The notes below the pieces were generated by a model, which worked only from the letters and a program-made list of their open reading frames with translations, did no database searches and was not told the DNA's origin. This document shows, one piece after another, positions 8,404 through 16,767 of a DNA stretch of 64,000 bases. A program made the position numbers and the translations under genes. Origin of the DNA: Streptomyces justiciae. GTDB lineage: Bacteria > Actinomycetota > Actinomycetes > Streptomycetales > Streptomycetaceae. The DNA lies in contig NZ_JADDXU010000017.1 in assembly GCF_015163075.1 (NCBI RefSeq), positions 124,001 through 188,000 on the forward strand. The letters run 5' to 3'. How positions within the stretch are numbered: position 1 is the first letter of the stretch; the number at the start of each line of letters is the position of its first letter.

Positions 8404-10199
8404 GTGGGGGGGCTTTCCTGGTTCGGGCCAGGCGGTGGCGAGGCCGGAGGCGCGACCGTCCGGTGACGGTGGTGGGTGGCGGGTGGTGGTCCACAGTCAA
8501 CGTCCGTGTCCGTTGAAGGCGGTTGCTGCCGAGGTGGCCCGGTGCTGGTCGGCGAGGGCCGGTACCCGGACGCCCACCGGTTTGTGGTCTTCCGTGATCC
8601 GCCCCGGTATGGCAGCGACCGGGCACATCGGCATCTTGTGTTCGAACGCGTGCCCTGGTCGGGGCCGGGTGCCGCAGTCACCGCGTCGTCGGTCTTCTCA
8701 GGCAGGTCGAGGCTGCTGCGCAGGTTGACTGGTTTGAGCAGGACGGCGGCGATGACGGCGAGAAGGGCTGCGGCGGCCGCGAGGAGGAAGATGTGTGCTG
8801 TCGCGTCGCCGTAGGCGACGCGGATGATCTCCTGCACCGCGGCAGAGTTCGAGTCCGCGCCGGACAGTCCGGCGGAGGCAAGACCGCTTGCGGTTCCGTC
8901 CTCGACCTGCCGGGCCAAGATTGCGCCGAGGACGGCGACGCCGATCGTGCCGCCGAGGGAGCGGAAGAACGTCACCGTGGAGCTCGCCGCCCCGACGTCC
9001 TTCAGTGGCACGGTGTTCTGCACGGCGAGTACGAAGTTCTGCAGAGTCATGCCGACGCCCATCCCGACACACAGCATCGACACGGCCAGGAGGACCATGG
9101 GGGTCTTGTTGTCGATGACGCCGAGGCCCGCGCAGCCGACCGTGAGCAGTGCGGCGCCGGTGATGAGGAACGGCTTGATCTTCCCGCTCCGGCTGATCAG
9201 CCGGCCGGCGACGATGGAGGCGATCAGGATGCCGGCCATCATCGGAATGGTCAGCAGGCCGGCTTCGGTGGGCGTGCGGCCGCGGCTGAGCTGGAAGTAC
9301 TGGCTGAGGAAGACCGAGGCGCCGAACATGGCCGTACCGACGGCCAGGCTGCCGAGAATCGCCAGTGCCGTGGTGCGCTGCCGCACGATGGCGAGCGGGA
9401 CGATCGGTTCGGTGTTGTGCTTCTCCACCCACGCGGCGGCGGCGAGCAGGGCCAGCCCGCCGGACAGCATGGCGGCGGTCTGCCAGGAGGCCCAGGCAAA
9501 GGAGCCGTCGACGAAGGACACCCAGATGAGCAGGACACTGACCCCGGTAGCGATCAGGGTGGCCCCCAGATAGTCGATCCGCACGTTCTCCCGGCGCAGC
9601 ACAGGAAGGTTCAGCGTCCGCTGGAGCAGGAGGAACGCGACGGCGGAGAGCGGAATGGCGATGAAAAAGCTCCACCGCCAGCCCAGCCACGAGGTGTCGA
9701 CGATGACACCGCCGAGGAGCGGCCCACCGATGGTCGACGTCGAGGTGGTGCCGCTCAGGTAAGCGCTGTAACGGCCGCGTTCGCGAGGAGGGATGGTGGC
9801 GGCGATGGCGATCTGGACGAGCGCCTGGACACCTCCCACGCCGACGCCCTGGAGGGCCCGCGCGGCGATCAGCTGACCGCCCGTCTGGCTGATCCCGCAC
9901 GCCACGGTACCGAGCACGAAGATGACGATGGAGACCTGGAGAAGGGTCTTCTTGCTGAAGAGGTCGGCGAGTTTGCCCCAGATCGGAGTCGTCGCCGTCG
10001 TGGTGAGGAGGGTCGCGGTGACGACCCACGTGTACTGGGTCTGTGTCCCGTGCACGTCTTCGATGATCTTCGGCAGCGCGCTGGAGACCACCGTACTGCT
10101 GAGTGTCGAGACGAAGAGCGCGAGGAGCAGGCCGCTGAGCACCTTCAGTACCTGACGACGGGACGTGGGGGACGCCTCCGTGAGTGTCGACTCGTTCAC
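8400..10199 (-). CDS. MFS drug exporter, DHA2 type, with an anomalous C-terminal tail
   Basis: A 599-residue major facilitator with 14 predicted membrane segments. Family marks are motif A-like GKLADLFSKK near residue 75, the motif C-type segment GPLLGG and the TFFRSLGGTIGVA signature of EmrB/QacA-type proton-driven exporters. Good homology-like sequence ends near residue 515 (LPEKTDD). The last 80 or so residues are an arginine/proline/serine-rich string with no membrane or domain character, running 4 bp into the epoxide hydrolase start. The natural stop has probably been lost by a small indel near 8650, or the tail is a late read-through. It is probably regulated from the palindrome at 10304-10315. 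Likely role: efflux of a toxic substrate or intermediate of the neighbouring pathway. Confidence 0.85.
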   Translation of the reverse strand: MNESTLTEASPTSRRQVLKVLSGLLLALFVSTLSSTVVSSALPKIIEDVHGTQTQYTWVVTATLLTTTATTPIWGKLADLFSKKTLLQVSIVIFVLGTVACGISQTGGQLIAARALQGVGVGGVQALVQIAIAATIPPRERGRYSAYLSGTTSTSTIGGPLLGGVIVDTSWLGWRWSFFIAIPLSAVAFLLLQRTLNLPVLRRENVRIDYLGATLIATGVSVLLIWVSFVDGSFAWASWQTAAMLSGGLALLAAAAWVEKHNTEPIVPLAIVRQRTTALAILGSLAVGTAMFGASVFLSQYFQLSRGRTPTEAGLLTIPMMAGILIASIVAGRLISRSGKIKPFLITGAALLTVGCAGLGVIDNKTPMVLLAVSMLCVGMGVGMTLQNFVLAVQNTVPLKDVGAASSTVTFFRSLGGTIGVAVLGAILARQVEDGTASGLASAGLSGADSNSAAVQEIIRVAYGDATAHIFLLAAAAALLAVIAAVLLKPVNLRSSLDLPEKTDDAVTAAPGPDQGTRSNTRCRCARSLPYRGGSRKTTNRWASGYRPSPTSTGPPRQQPPSTDTDVDCGPPPATHHRHRTVAPPASPPPGPNQESPPT

Positions 10200-10303
10200 T
10201 GTGCTCCTCGACGGTTTTCAGGTCACCGGTTTGCTGTGTGTCGCGCTCGACGCGTGCGTGGAGGACATCGCAGCCGCGGCGCCGGAGAACAACAGGACGC
10301 TCA

Positions 10304-10315
10304 CCTGACGTCAGG
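10304..10315. promoter_or_regulatory. Perfect 12-bp palindrome upstream of the MFS gene
   Basis: CCTGACGTCAGG lies 105 bp upstream of the MFS start. A short perfect palindrome in front of a DHA2 exporter is typical of a TetR- or MarR-type operator. No intact cognate regulator is adjacent; a TetR remnant lies at 5966-6073. Confidence 0.35.
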
Positions 10316-10320
10316 GCAGA

Positions 10321-10364
10321 GGGGTGCGCGCGGGTGAGGACGGGCGTAGACCTTCGCGCACCCC
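10321..10364 (-). terminator. Hairpin downstream of the SDR gene
   Basis: GGGGTGCGCG and CGCGCACCCC form a perfect 10-bp stem with a 24-nt loop, 25 bp beyond the SDR stop on the minus strand. It would separate the SDR/ALDH unit from the MFS unit. Confidence 0.4.
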
Positions 10365-10388
10365 CGCGGCAGGCAGGCGTGCGGGGAA

Positions 10389-11249
10389 TCAGGAGCGCGC
10401 GGCCTGCGCGTTCCCGATAAGCGGGCGGTCCAGCGCGTCGGCCGTGCGTCCGAGGAGCTGCAGGTTGCGGGCGCCGAAGTCGACCAGGAGCGGGTGCCCG
10501 GAGATGTACCGCGCCGCATGGGAGTTGAGGAACACGACGGGGTCCGCCATCTCCTCCGGCGTGGCCAGACGCTGGTTCAGGCCGGCACGCGACTCAAGCG
10601 ATGCGCGTCCGCCGGCCATCACGGCGAAGTCCGACGTCAGACCGGTCTCGGTGCTCGTGGGGAGCACTGCGTTCACCCGGATGCCGCGGCTCCCGAGTGC
10701 GGTGGCGCTGTGCGCCATGAACAGGTTGAGCACCCGCTTCGAGAGGGGATAGGCGGCCGGCCCGGGCTGGTCCTTGAGACCGAGTCCCTCGATCGCCGCG
10801 ACGATGGCGTCCCACCCGTCGACGTGGATCAGTCCTTCGAGTTCTTCCTGGTAGCGCTCCCAGTTGATGCCGCCCGTGGAGGTCACATAGACGATGGCGC
10901 CGCCGTCACCCATCCGCGTCTCCAGGTACGCGTCCGAGATGTACTTGTTGGCGCCGAAGTTGATCAGCAGGGTCGTGTTGTAATCGTGCTGGAGACCCGA
11001 GACTCCGGCCACGCCGAAGAATGTGTCGATGTGCTCGGGGAGCTTCGCGAACGCCCGGTCGATGTCGTCGCGTACCGCCAGGTTCGCCTGGATCGCGGAG
11101 GCGAGACCTGGCAGCTCGGTCGTGGCGTAGTCGATGGCGTGGACATGCGCGCCCAGTTCCACGAGGCGCTTCGCCGTCGCCCTGCCGATCCCGGAGGCGG
11201 CGCCGGTCACGACCGCGGTCTTGCCGGTGTACTGAAGGTAGTCGTCCAT
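10389..11249 (-). CDS. SDR family oxidoreductase, 3-alpha-HSD/carbonyl reductase-like
   Basis: A 286-residue short-chain dehydrogenase with TGAASGIG at residues 15-22, a serine near 124 (VTSTGG) and Y167/K171 in YPLSK. The serine-to-tyrosine spacing is about 43 residues instead of the usual 13. Such an insertion is characteristic of Comamonas-type 3-alpha-hydroxysteroid dehydrogenase/carbonyl reductases, and it suggests action on a bulky alicyclic alcohol or ketone. I chose ATG 11249 over an in-frame ATG at 11267 because an AGAGGA ribosome site sits correctly in front of it. It lies 68 bp after the aldehyde dehydrogenase gene and is probably co-transcribed with it. Confidence 0.85.
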   Translation of the reverse strand: MDDYLQYTGKTAVVTGAASGIGRATAKRLVELGAHVHAIDYATTELPGLASAIQANLAVRDDIDRAFAKLPEHIDTFFGVAGVSGLQHDYNTTLLINFGANKYISDAYLETRMGDGGAIVYVTSTGGINWERYQEELEGLIHVDGWDAIVAAIEGLGLKDQPGPAAYPLSKRVLNLFMAHSATALGSRGIRVNAVLPTSTETGLTSDFAVMAGGRASLESRAGLNQRLATPEEMADPVVFLNSHAARYISGHPLLVDFGARNLQLLGRTADALDRPLIGNAQAARS

Positions 11250-11317
11250 GTGTCCGGTTCCTCTCATCCACGCCTGATGGCGGTCGCGGATCTGCCGTGT
11301 GTGGGGGAGGGGGTGGG

Positions 11318-12823
11318 TCAGGAAAGGGGGAGTGAAAGAGCGGACCCGATGGTCTTGGTCTCGGTGTAGGCCTCGAAGCCCTCGCGGCCGCCCTCGCGGC
11401 CGATGCCGCTGGCCTTGTAACCGCCGAAGGGGGCGTCCCCGCCGGAGAACGAGCCGCCGTTGATCATGAGACTGCCGGCTCGGACGGCGCGTGCGATGCG
11501 CAGAGCGCGCTCCGTCGAGGCTGACGCGACGTATCCGGCGAGGCCGTACCGGCTGGCGTTGGCGAGCCGGATCGCCTCTTCGTCGGTGTCGAACGGTGTC
11601 ACGGTGAGCACCGGTCCGAAGATTTCCTCCTGCGCGATGGTGGAGTCGTTGTCGACGTCGACGAAGAGTGTCGGCTCCACCCAGAAGCCCGCGCGGTCGG
11701 GGACGCCACCGCCGACGGCGAGCCTCGCGCCCTGTTCCCGGCCGATGCGGATGTAGTCGGCGACGCGGTCGCGCTGCCGGGCCGAGATGAGCGGGCCGGC
11801 CAGCGTGCCCTGGTCCTGAGGGTCACCCCAGGACACCTGCTGGAACGCCTGTGCAAGGCCGGCGACGACCTGGTCGTAGACCTTGCGGTGCACGAGCAGT
11901 CGTGTCGGCAGTGCGCACCCCTGGCCCGAGTGTGCGAGCGCTCCGAGCGCCTGCGGGATGGCCTGCGTGAGGTCCGCGTCGTCGAGGATGATCGACGCGC
12001 TCTTTCCGCCGAGCTCCAGCATCGTGCGCTTGAAGGTGGGCGCGGCGAGTTCGAGGATGCGTTGCCCCGTGGCCGTGGAGCCGGTGAACGACACCATGTT
12101 GACGCGCGGGTCGGTCAGGAGGAGTTCGGCCGTGTCGAGGTTGCTGGTCGGCACCACGTTGACCACGCCGGCCGGGATGTCGGTGCGCTCGGCGACGATC
12201 CGGCCGATGCGGGTGGCGTTCCACGGTGTCTCGGGGGCGGGCTTCGCGATGACCGTGTTGCCGGTGGCGAGAGCGCCGGCGAGCTTGACGAGCATGAGCC
12301 CGAAGGGGAAGTTCCATGGGGTGATGGCGGCGACGACGCCGACGGGCTCCTTGACCACCCACCGCTCGCTGGGCTCGTTGGTGAACCGGTTGACGGTGTC
12401 GTCGAGTCGGCGTACCCACTCGAACCGGTCGATGTGGTCGATGTGCCATCGGAACTTCTGCAGAGGCTCCTCCAGCTGGGCACCATAGGTGAGCATGCGC
12501 GGAGCTCCGGCCTCCGCGATGAGTTCCTCACGCAGCTCGTCCTTCTCCTCAACCAGCGCGTCGAGGAGCTGGGTCAGGCCGCGCTTGCGGAACTGCCGGT
12601 CGACGGCCCAGTCCGTCTCCTCGAACGCGCGCCGGGCCGCGGCGATCGCGTCGAGCATGTCCTCCCGGCCGGCGTCGGCGACCTTGCCCAGAACGGTGCC
12701 GTCCGCCGGGTTGAGCACCTCGAGCGTGCCGCTGCCCGCGGCGCTACGGAGCTCTCCGTCGATCAGCAGGCGCTCCTCGTGCGGGGACGCTGTCGGCGGC
12801 GGGCCTGATGGAGTAGTGGACAT
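11318..12823 (-). CDS. Aldehyde dehydrogenase family protein
   Basis: A 501-residue NAD(P)-dependent aldehyde dehydrogenase. Visible features are the substrate-tunnel motif PWNFPFGLM near residue 170, the nucleotide loop FTGSTATGQ near 240, the general base E270 in MLELGGKS and the catalytic C303 in HSGQGCALP. The full length matches the family. It oxidises an aldehyde to the acid in the cytosol, here probably the aldehyde or ketone formed by the neighbouring P450, epoxide hydrolase and SDR. The gene lies between the ferredoxin reductase gene (183 bp upstream) and the SDR gene, all on the minus strand. Confidence 0.93.
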   Translation of the reverse strand: MSTTPSGPPPTASPHEERLLIDGELRSAAGSGTLEVLNPADGTVLGKVADAGREDMLDAIAAARRAFEETDWAVDRQFRKRGLTQLLDALVEEKDELREELIAEAGAPRMLTYGAQLEEPLQKFRWHIDHIDRFEWVRRLDDTVNRFTNEPSERWVVKEPVGVVAAITPWNFPFGLMLVKLAGALATGNTVIAKPAPETPWNATRIGRIVAERTDIPAGVVNVVPTSNLDTAELLLTDPRVNMVSFTGSTATGQRILELAAPTFKRTMLELGGKSASIILDDADLTQAIPQALGALAHSGQGCALPTRLLVHRKVYDQVVAGLAQAFQQVSWGDPQDQGTLAGPLISARQRDRVADYIRIGREQGARLAVGGGVPDRAGFWVEPTLFVDVDNDSTIAQEEIFGPVLTVTPFDTDEEAIRLANASRYGLAGYVASASTERALRIARAVRAGSLMINGGSFSGGDAPFGGYKASGIGREGGREGFEAYTETKTIGSALSLPLS

Positions 12824-12950
12824 CGTCTATCTCCTCATGGGGGGGATGAAGTTTGTCGATGTGCGGCACGGGGCGGCTCGGGAGGCCGAGAATGGCCAGA
12901 CGTCGTTGGACGGTGCGTGCGCGAGATACCGGCTTCGAGCCCGGCGTATG

Positions 12951-12961
12951 TGATCTGATCA
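12951..12961. promoter_or_regulatory. Short palindrome upstream of the aldehyde dehydrogenase gene
   Basis: TGATCTGATCA is a perfect 11-bp palindrome 128 bp upstream of the aldehyde dehydrogenase start, in the 183-bp gap that separates it from the ferredoxin reductase gene. It could be an operator for a separate promoter of the aldehyde dehydrogenase/SDR unit. Function is inferred from position only. Confidence 0.25.
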
Positions 12962-13006
12962 GGCACGAAGCGTCCCCCCGGCCGCCGCGCTCGCATGGAT
13001 CGGGGG

Positions 13007-14191
13007 TCAGGACTCCATGGCGGGGACGGCGGTGCTCACGGTGTCGTGCCACGCCGCACCCGTCGCAATCGCCTGCCGCCATTGGCGGATCGCCTTGGGC
13101 GGCATGCCGACGGCGAGGGCGCCGGTGACGCGGTCGCCGGTGCGGTATGCGGCGACGAACTTCCGCTCGGCCAGGTCGCCCTCGACGAGGGCGACTTCGG
13201 CGTGGTCGCGGAGATAGCCGTAGGCCTGGATCTTCATGTCGTACTGGTCGGACCAGAAGTACGGCACCGGTGCGAAGGGTTTACCCGCCTCGGGGTGCAG
13301 CAGGTTGCGGGCGGCGGCCATGCCCTGTTCGGCGGCGGTCGTGCGGTGCTCGATGCGCATCGAGGTACCGAACAACGGGTTGTACCAGTGGGCGACGTCA
13401 CCGGCCGCGTACACGTTCGGGCCGGCCTTGCAGTACTCGTCGCACACCACGCCGTCCCCGACGGTCAGGCTGCTGCCCGCGAGCCAGTCGGTGTTGGGCA
13501 GGGAGCCGATGGCGACCAGCACCTCGTCGGCCTCGATCTCGGAGCCGTCCGCGAGCCGCACGCCGTCCTCGGTCACCTCGGTGACGGTGACTCCGCAGCG
13601 CAGGTCAACGCCCCGTTCCAGATGGGCGTTCGTCAGGACCTTGCCGACCTCCATGCCGACGGCGTGGGCCAGGGGCACCGGGGCGGGTTCGAGGAGGGTG
13701 ACCTCGCAGCCGAGTCGCCAAGCGACGGCGGCGACCTCCGCGCCGAGGAAACCGGCGCCCACCACGACCAGCCGCCGTCCCGGGGTGAGCTGCTCCCGCA
13801 GGGTCAGCGCGTCGTCGAGCGTGCGCAGGACGTGCGCGCCCTCGCCGGGCAGTCGGCGCGGCCGGACCCCGGTGGCGATAACCAGCCCGTCGTACGGGAC
13901 GGCGGATCCGTCGGCCAACTCGATGGTGCGGTCGGCCGGTTCGAGGCCGGTGGCCGTCACGCCGAGCCGCAGGTCGAGGTCGAGCGCGGCCAGCGTGTCG
14001 GGGGTGCGCAGCGCCAGCCGCTCGGGCTCCCACTCCGCGGCCAGGATCTGCTTCGACAGGGGCGGGCGGTCGTACGGGGCGAGCGGTTCGTCGCCGACCA
14101 GGGTGATGATGCCTTCGTAGGCCTCCCGGCGGAGGGTCTCGGCCGCTGCGAGTCCGGCAGCCGAGGCACCGACGACGACGATCCGCCTCAC
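13007..14191 (-). CDS. Ferredoxin reductase, FAD/NAD(P)-dependent (P450 redox partner)
   Basis: A 394-residue pyridine-nucleotide-disulfide-type oxidoreductase of the putidaredoxin-reductase class. The FAD motif VVVGASAAGLAA is at the N-terminus, the NAD motif VVVGAGFLGAEVA near residue 150, and the FAD phosphate motif YAAGDVA near 272. I chose GTG 14191 because it begins directly before the FAD-binding strand and overlaps the ferredoxin stop as GTGA; upstream in-frame sequence is only the shadow of the ferredoxin gene. It passes electrons from NAD(P)H to the adjacent ferredoxin and then the P450, completing a class I system encoded in one operon. Confidence 0.93.
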   Translation of the reverse strand: MRRIVVVGASAAGLAAAETLRREAYEGIITLVGDEPLAPYDRPPLSKQILAAEWEPERLALRTPDTLAALDLDLRLGVTATGLEPADRTIELADGSAVPYDGLVIATGVRPRRLPGEGAHVLRTLDDALTLREQLTPGRRLVVVGAGFLGAEVAAVAWRLGCEVTLLEPAPVPLAHAVGMEVGKVLTNAHLERGVDLRCGVTVTEVTEDGVRLADGSEIEADEVLVAIGSLPNTDWLAGSSLTVGDGVVCDEYCKAGPNVYAAGDVAHWYNPLFGTSMRIEHRTTAAEQGMAAARNLLHPEAGKPFAPVPYFWSDQYDMKIQAYGYLRDHAEVALVEGDLAERKFVAAYRTGDRVTGALAVGMPPKAIRQWRQAIATGAAWHDTVSTAVPAMES

Positions 14192-14382
14192 TGCTCGACC
14201 AGCCGAATGGCGGCGGCCGGGCAGACCACAACGGCCTCCTTGACGTCGTCGAGTCGGTCGTCGCCGACCTGCTCTTCCAGGAGGATAGCGATGCCGTCGT
14301 CGTCCTGGTCGAAGACGTCCATCGCGGCGAGCACGCACTGCCCGGAGGCGACGCACTTGTCGGCGTCCAGCTCCACCTTCAT
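14188..14382 (-). CDS. [3Fe-4S] ferredoxin (P450 redox partner)
   Basis: A 64-residue ferredoxin beginning MKVELDADKC. Cysteines at 10, 16 and 54, with CPAAAI at the third, match the three-cysteine pattern of streptomycete [3Fe-4S] ferredoxins that serve P450s; the cysteine that would bind a fourth iron is absent. It lies 59 bp after the P450 gene, and its stop overlaps the reductase GTG. This gene order (P450, ferredoxin, reductase) gives a self-contained electron chain. Confidence 0.95.
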   Translation of the reverse strand: MKVELDADKCVASGQCVLAAMDVFDQDDDGIAILLEEQVGDDRLDDVKEAVVVCPAAAIRLVEQ

Positions 14383-14441
14383 GGGATTCCCCTTACTTGC
14401 TTCGCTCGTGGTTCTTGGTTCGTTCGCGGGACGGGGAGCCG

Positions 14442-15674
14442 TCACCAGGAGACGGGCAGTTCGTGCACGCCGTAGATGAACGCGTCGTTCTTGAACTTCA
14501 CGTCCTCCAGCGCGCAGGCCAGCTTCAGCGTGGGAATGCGCCGGTAGAGGGTGCCGTAGACGACCTGGAGTTCCATGCGGGCCAGCGGCTGGCCCAGGCA
14601 CTGGTGGACGCCGAAGCCGAAGGCGACGTGGCGGCGGGCGTCGCGGGTGAGGTCGAGCCGGTCCGGGTCGGGGAACACCTCGGGGTCGCGGTTGGCGATC
14701 TCGTTGGCCATGATGACGCCGTCGCCGGCCATGACGACCTGCCCGGCGACCTCGATGTCCTCCGTCACCGCTCGGCGCCGTCCCAGGTGGGTGATGTGCA
14801 GGTAACGCAGGAGTTCCTCGACCGCGCCGGCGACGAACTTGGGGTCGTCGCTCTCGCGCAGCAGGGCGAGCTGGTCGGGGTTCTGGAGGAGGGCGAGGGT
14901 GCCGAGGGCGATCATGTTCGCGGTGGTCTCGTGGCCCGCTATCAGCAGGAGCAGGGCCATCTCGGTGGCCTGCTGGTGGTCGATCTCCCCGGCCGTGACC
15001 CGCCCGGCGATGCTGGATAGCAGGTCGTCCTTCGGCTCGGCGAGCCGCTGGGCGATCTGACCGGCCAGGTATCCGGCCATCTCCCGGGTCGCCACACCGC
15101 GCTGCTCGGGGGTCGCGGTCGTGCGGACCATCGTCTTGGTGTTCTCCTGGAACATCGCGTGGTCGTCGTAGGGCACGCCGAGCAGTTCGCAGATCACCAG
15201 GGAGGGGATAGGCAGGGCGAACTCCTCCACGAGGTCCACCGGGCCCGGCCGGCTCAGCATCCCGTCGATCAGGTCGTCGACGATTCTCTGCACGGCGGGC
15301 CGCAGGGCCTCCACCTTCTTCACGGCGAACGGTGCCGTCACCATGCGGCGCAGCCGGGCGTGTTCGGGGTCGTCCATCATGATGAAGCTGAGCTTGCCCT
15401 CGCCGCCCTCGGGCGAGGCCTTGGTCGGGTAGCCGGGGCTGTCGGGGTCGGCACTGACCCGCAGGTCGCCGAGAATGGCGCGCTGGTCGGCATACCGGGT
15501 CACGAGCCACGGTTCGCTGCCGTCCCACAGCCGCACCTTCGTCAGGGGCGTCTGTGCCTGGAGGTCCTTCAGGGCAGGCGGCGGGTCGAAGGGGCAGCGG
15601 GCCTCCCGGGGCATCGGGAACTCGGGGGGAGAGTCCGGTGCCTCGGGTACGGGTCCGGCCAGGGTGTCGGCCAT
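14442..15674 (-). CDS. Cytochrome P450, CYP105-like
   Basis: A 410-residue soluble P450. The heme ligand is C359 in FGFGVHQCLG, the I-helix oxygen-activation motif is AGHETT near residues 245-250, and the K-helix ExxR is EELLR. The N-terminal segment KVRLWDGSEPWLVTRY and overall layout resemble the actinomycete CYP105 family, which hydroxylates diverse hydrophobic compounds. It heads an operon with its own ferredoxin and reductase. A Crp-like palindrome and a pair of direct repeats lie in the 217-bp region upstream. A partial, decayed P450 with a closely similar N-terminal segment lies at 22.8-23.0 kb. The substrate is not predictable. Confidence 0.94.
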   Translation of the reverse strand: MADTLAGPVPEAPDSPPEFPMPREARCPFDPPPALKDLQAQTPLTKVRLWDGSEPWLVTRYADQRAILGDLRVSADPDSPGYPTKASPEGGEGKLSFIMMDDPEHARLRRMVTAPFAVKKVEALRPAVQRIVDDLIDGMLSRPGPVDLVEEFALPIPSLVICELLGVPYDDHAMFQENTKTMVRTTATPEQRGVATREMAGYLAGQIAQRLAEPKDDLLSSIAGRVTAGEIDHQQATEMALLLLIAGHETTANMIALGTLALLQNPDQLALLRESDDPKFVAGAVEELLRYLHITHLGRRRAVTEDIEVAGQVVMAGDGVIMANEIANRDPEVFPDPDRLDLTRDARRHVAFGFGVHQCLGQPLARMELQVVYGTLYRRIPTLKLACALEDVKFKNDAFIYGVHELPVSW

Positions 15675-15804
15675 GGTTCTCCTCGGTGGCGGGGGGCTCC
15701 GCTCGACTGGCGGGAGCGCCGGGGTGAAGTGGTCGAGGCCTCGATGAGCACATGCAAACAGAGCAGGCTGACGCCTTCCGATCAGTTCCCTGACAGAGAG
15801 CTGA

Positions 15805-15820
15805 CGTGACTCAGATCACA
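15805..15820. promoter_or_regulatory. Crp-type palindrome upstream of the P450 operon
   Basis: On the minus strand the sequence GTGATCTGAGTCAC fits the pattern GTG-N6-G-N-CAC that I recall being reported for streptomycete Crp. The plus strand also resembles the enterobacterial CRP half-sites (GTGA-N6-TCACA). It is 131 bp upstream of the P450 start. Binding is an inference. Confidence 0.4.
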
Positions 15821-15831
15821 GTCGCGTTGGG

Positions 15832-15854
15832 TGCCTAAATGGCTTGTTGCCTAA
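15832..15854. repeat. Two direct TGCCTAA heptamers 16 bp apart
   Basis: TGCCTAA occurs at 15832-15838 and 15848-15854. Direct repeats at about one and a half helical turns, between an OmpR-type regulator gene and the P450 operon, could be a binding site for that regulator. Only the repetition itself is observed. Confidence 0.3.
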
Positions 15855-15891
15855 GGGAGTTGTGAGCGCAGGCGCCGTTTGATGCGGCAGG

Positions 15892-16617
15892 TCAGTGCTT
15901 GGTGTCGACGTACCCGAACCAGTAGCCGAACCCTCGGCGTGTGTGAATCAGGCGGGGGGCGTCACGGTCGACCTTGCGCCGCAGACGGGAGACGAGTTGC
16001 TCGACGGAGTTGTCGCCGTGGTGGTCGCCCCAGACGTACCGGCCGATCTGCTCCTTGGAGAGCACCCGGTGTGCGTTGAGCAGGAGGTGACGCAGTAGCC
16101 GGTACTCGGCGGGCGTCAGGTCGAGGGGACGGGTGCCGCGCCGCGCCTCGCACAGAGGTGCGTCCAGGACCAGGTCGCGGTAGCTGAGCGCGCCGTCCCG
16201 CGGATGCCCGGGGTGCGCGTCCCGCAGCAGGACCTGCACACGGGCCAGCACCTCGGCCACCCGGAAGGGCTTGGTGACGTAGTCCCGCTCCCCCGGGCCC
16301 AGTTCGGGCACGAGGTCGTCCAGCGAGTCGTACTCCGTGAGGACGAGCGCCGGTGGGCGATGGGGCACCACGGGCCGCTCCCGGCTGAGGCTCGCCATGT
16401 CCGGAAGTGACGCGTCAACAACCATCAGGTCGAACCGTTGCTCCACGAGCCGCGCCAGAGCCTCACCCCCGGTCCCGGCCAGGGTGGTGCGGTATCCCGC
16501 TAACTCCAGGGTGGTGGAAAGGAGTTCGGCGACGCCCGGCTCATGGACGATGAGTAGGAGGTGTTGACCCGCTCCCCGGGCGAGTGCCGGTTTCACTCGG
16601 GTGCCACTGCCGTGCAT
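15892..16617 (-). CDS. Orphan OmpR/PhoB-type response regulator with altered receiver
   Basis: A 241-residue regulator (244 if GTG 16626 is used; I prefer ATG 16617, which has GGTAGGG 8 bp upstream). The N-terminal receiver keeps the phospho-acceptor-like Asp in VVDASLPD (near residue 68), the Thr in LVLTEY and the Lys in VTKPF. The usual acidic pair at the end of the first strand, normally DDE, reads VHE, so the magnesium site looks damaged. The C-terminal winged helix is intact (LDLTPAEYRLLRHLL, VWGDHHGDNSVEQLVSRLRRKV, RRGFGYWF). No histidine kinase gene is adjacent. It may act without phosphorylation. Possible targets are the P450 operon just downstream and itself. Confidence 0.87.
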   Translation of the reverse strand: MHGSGTRVKPALARGAGQHLLLIVHEPGVAELLSTTLELAGYRTTLAGTGGEALARLVEQRFDLMVVDASLPDMASLSRERPVVPHRPPALVLTEYDSLDDLVPELGPGERDYVTKPFRVAEVLARVQVLLRDAHPGHPRDGALSYRDLVLDAPLCEARRGTRPLDLTPAEYRLLRHLLLNAHRVLSKEQIGRYVWGDHHGDNSVEQLVSRLRRKVDRDAPRLIHTRRGFGYWFGYVDTKH

Positions 16618-16767
16618 GTGTTTCACCCTACCGTTCAGCTTGCCTGACTCAACTAATTCCCGCGGAGGTTCGGGTTCGGGATCAGGGCGTCGGCGTGACC
16701 GGTGCCAGCCGCATGTCGACCACGATGTCGACCAGTCGGGTGGCGGTGTCGATCAGCCTGTGTCCGG

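Noticed and set aside
12929..12944. tRNA T-arm-like sequence CCGGCTTCGAGCCCGG
   Set aside because: No acceptor, D or anticodon arms can be formed around it.
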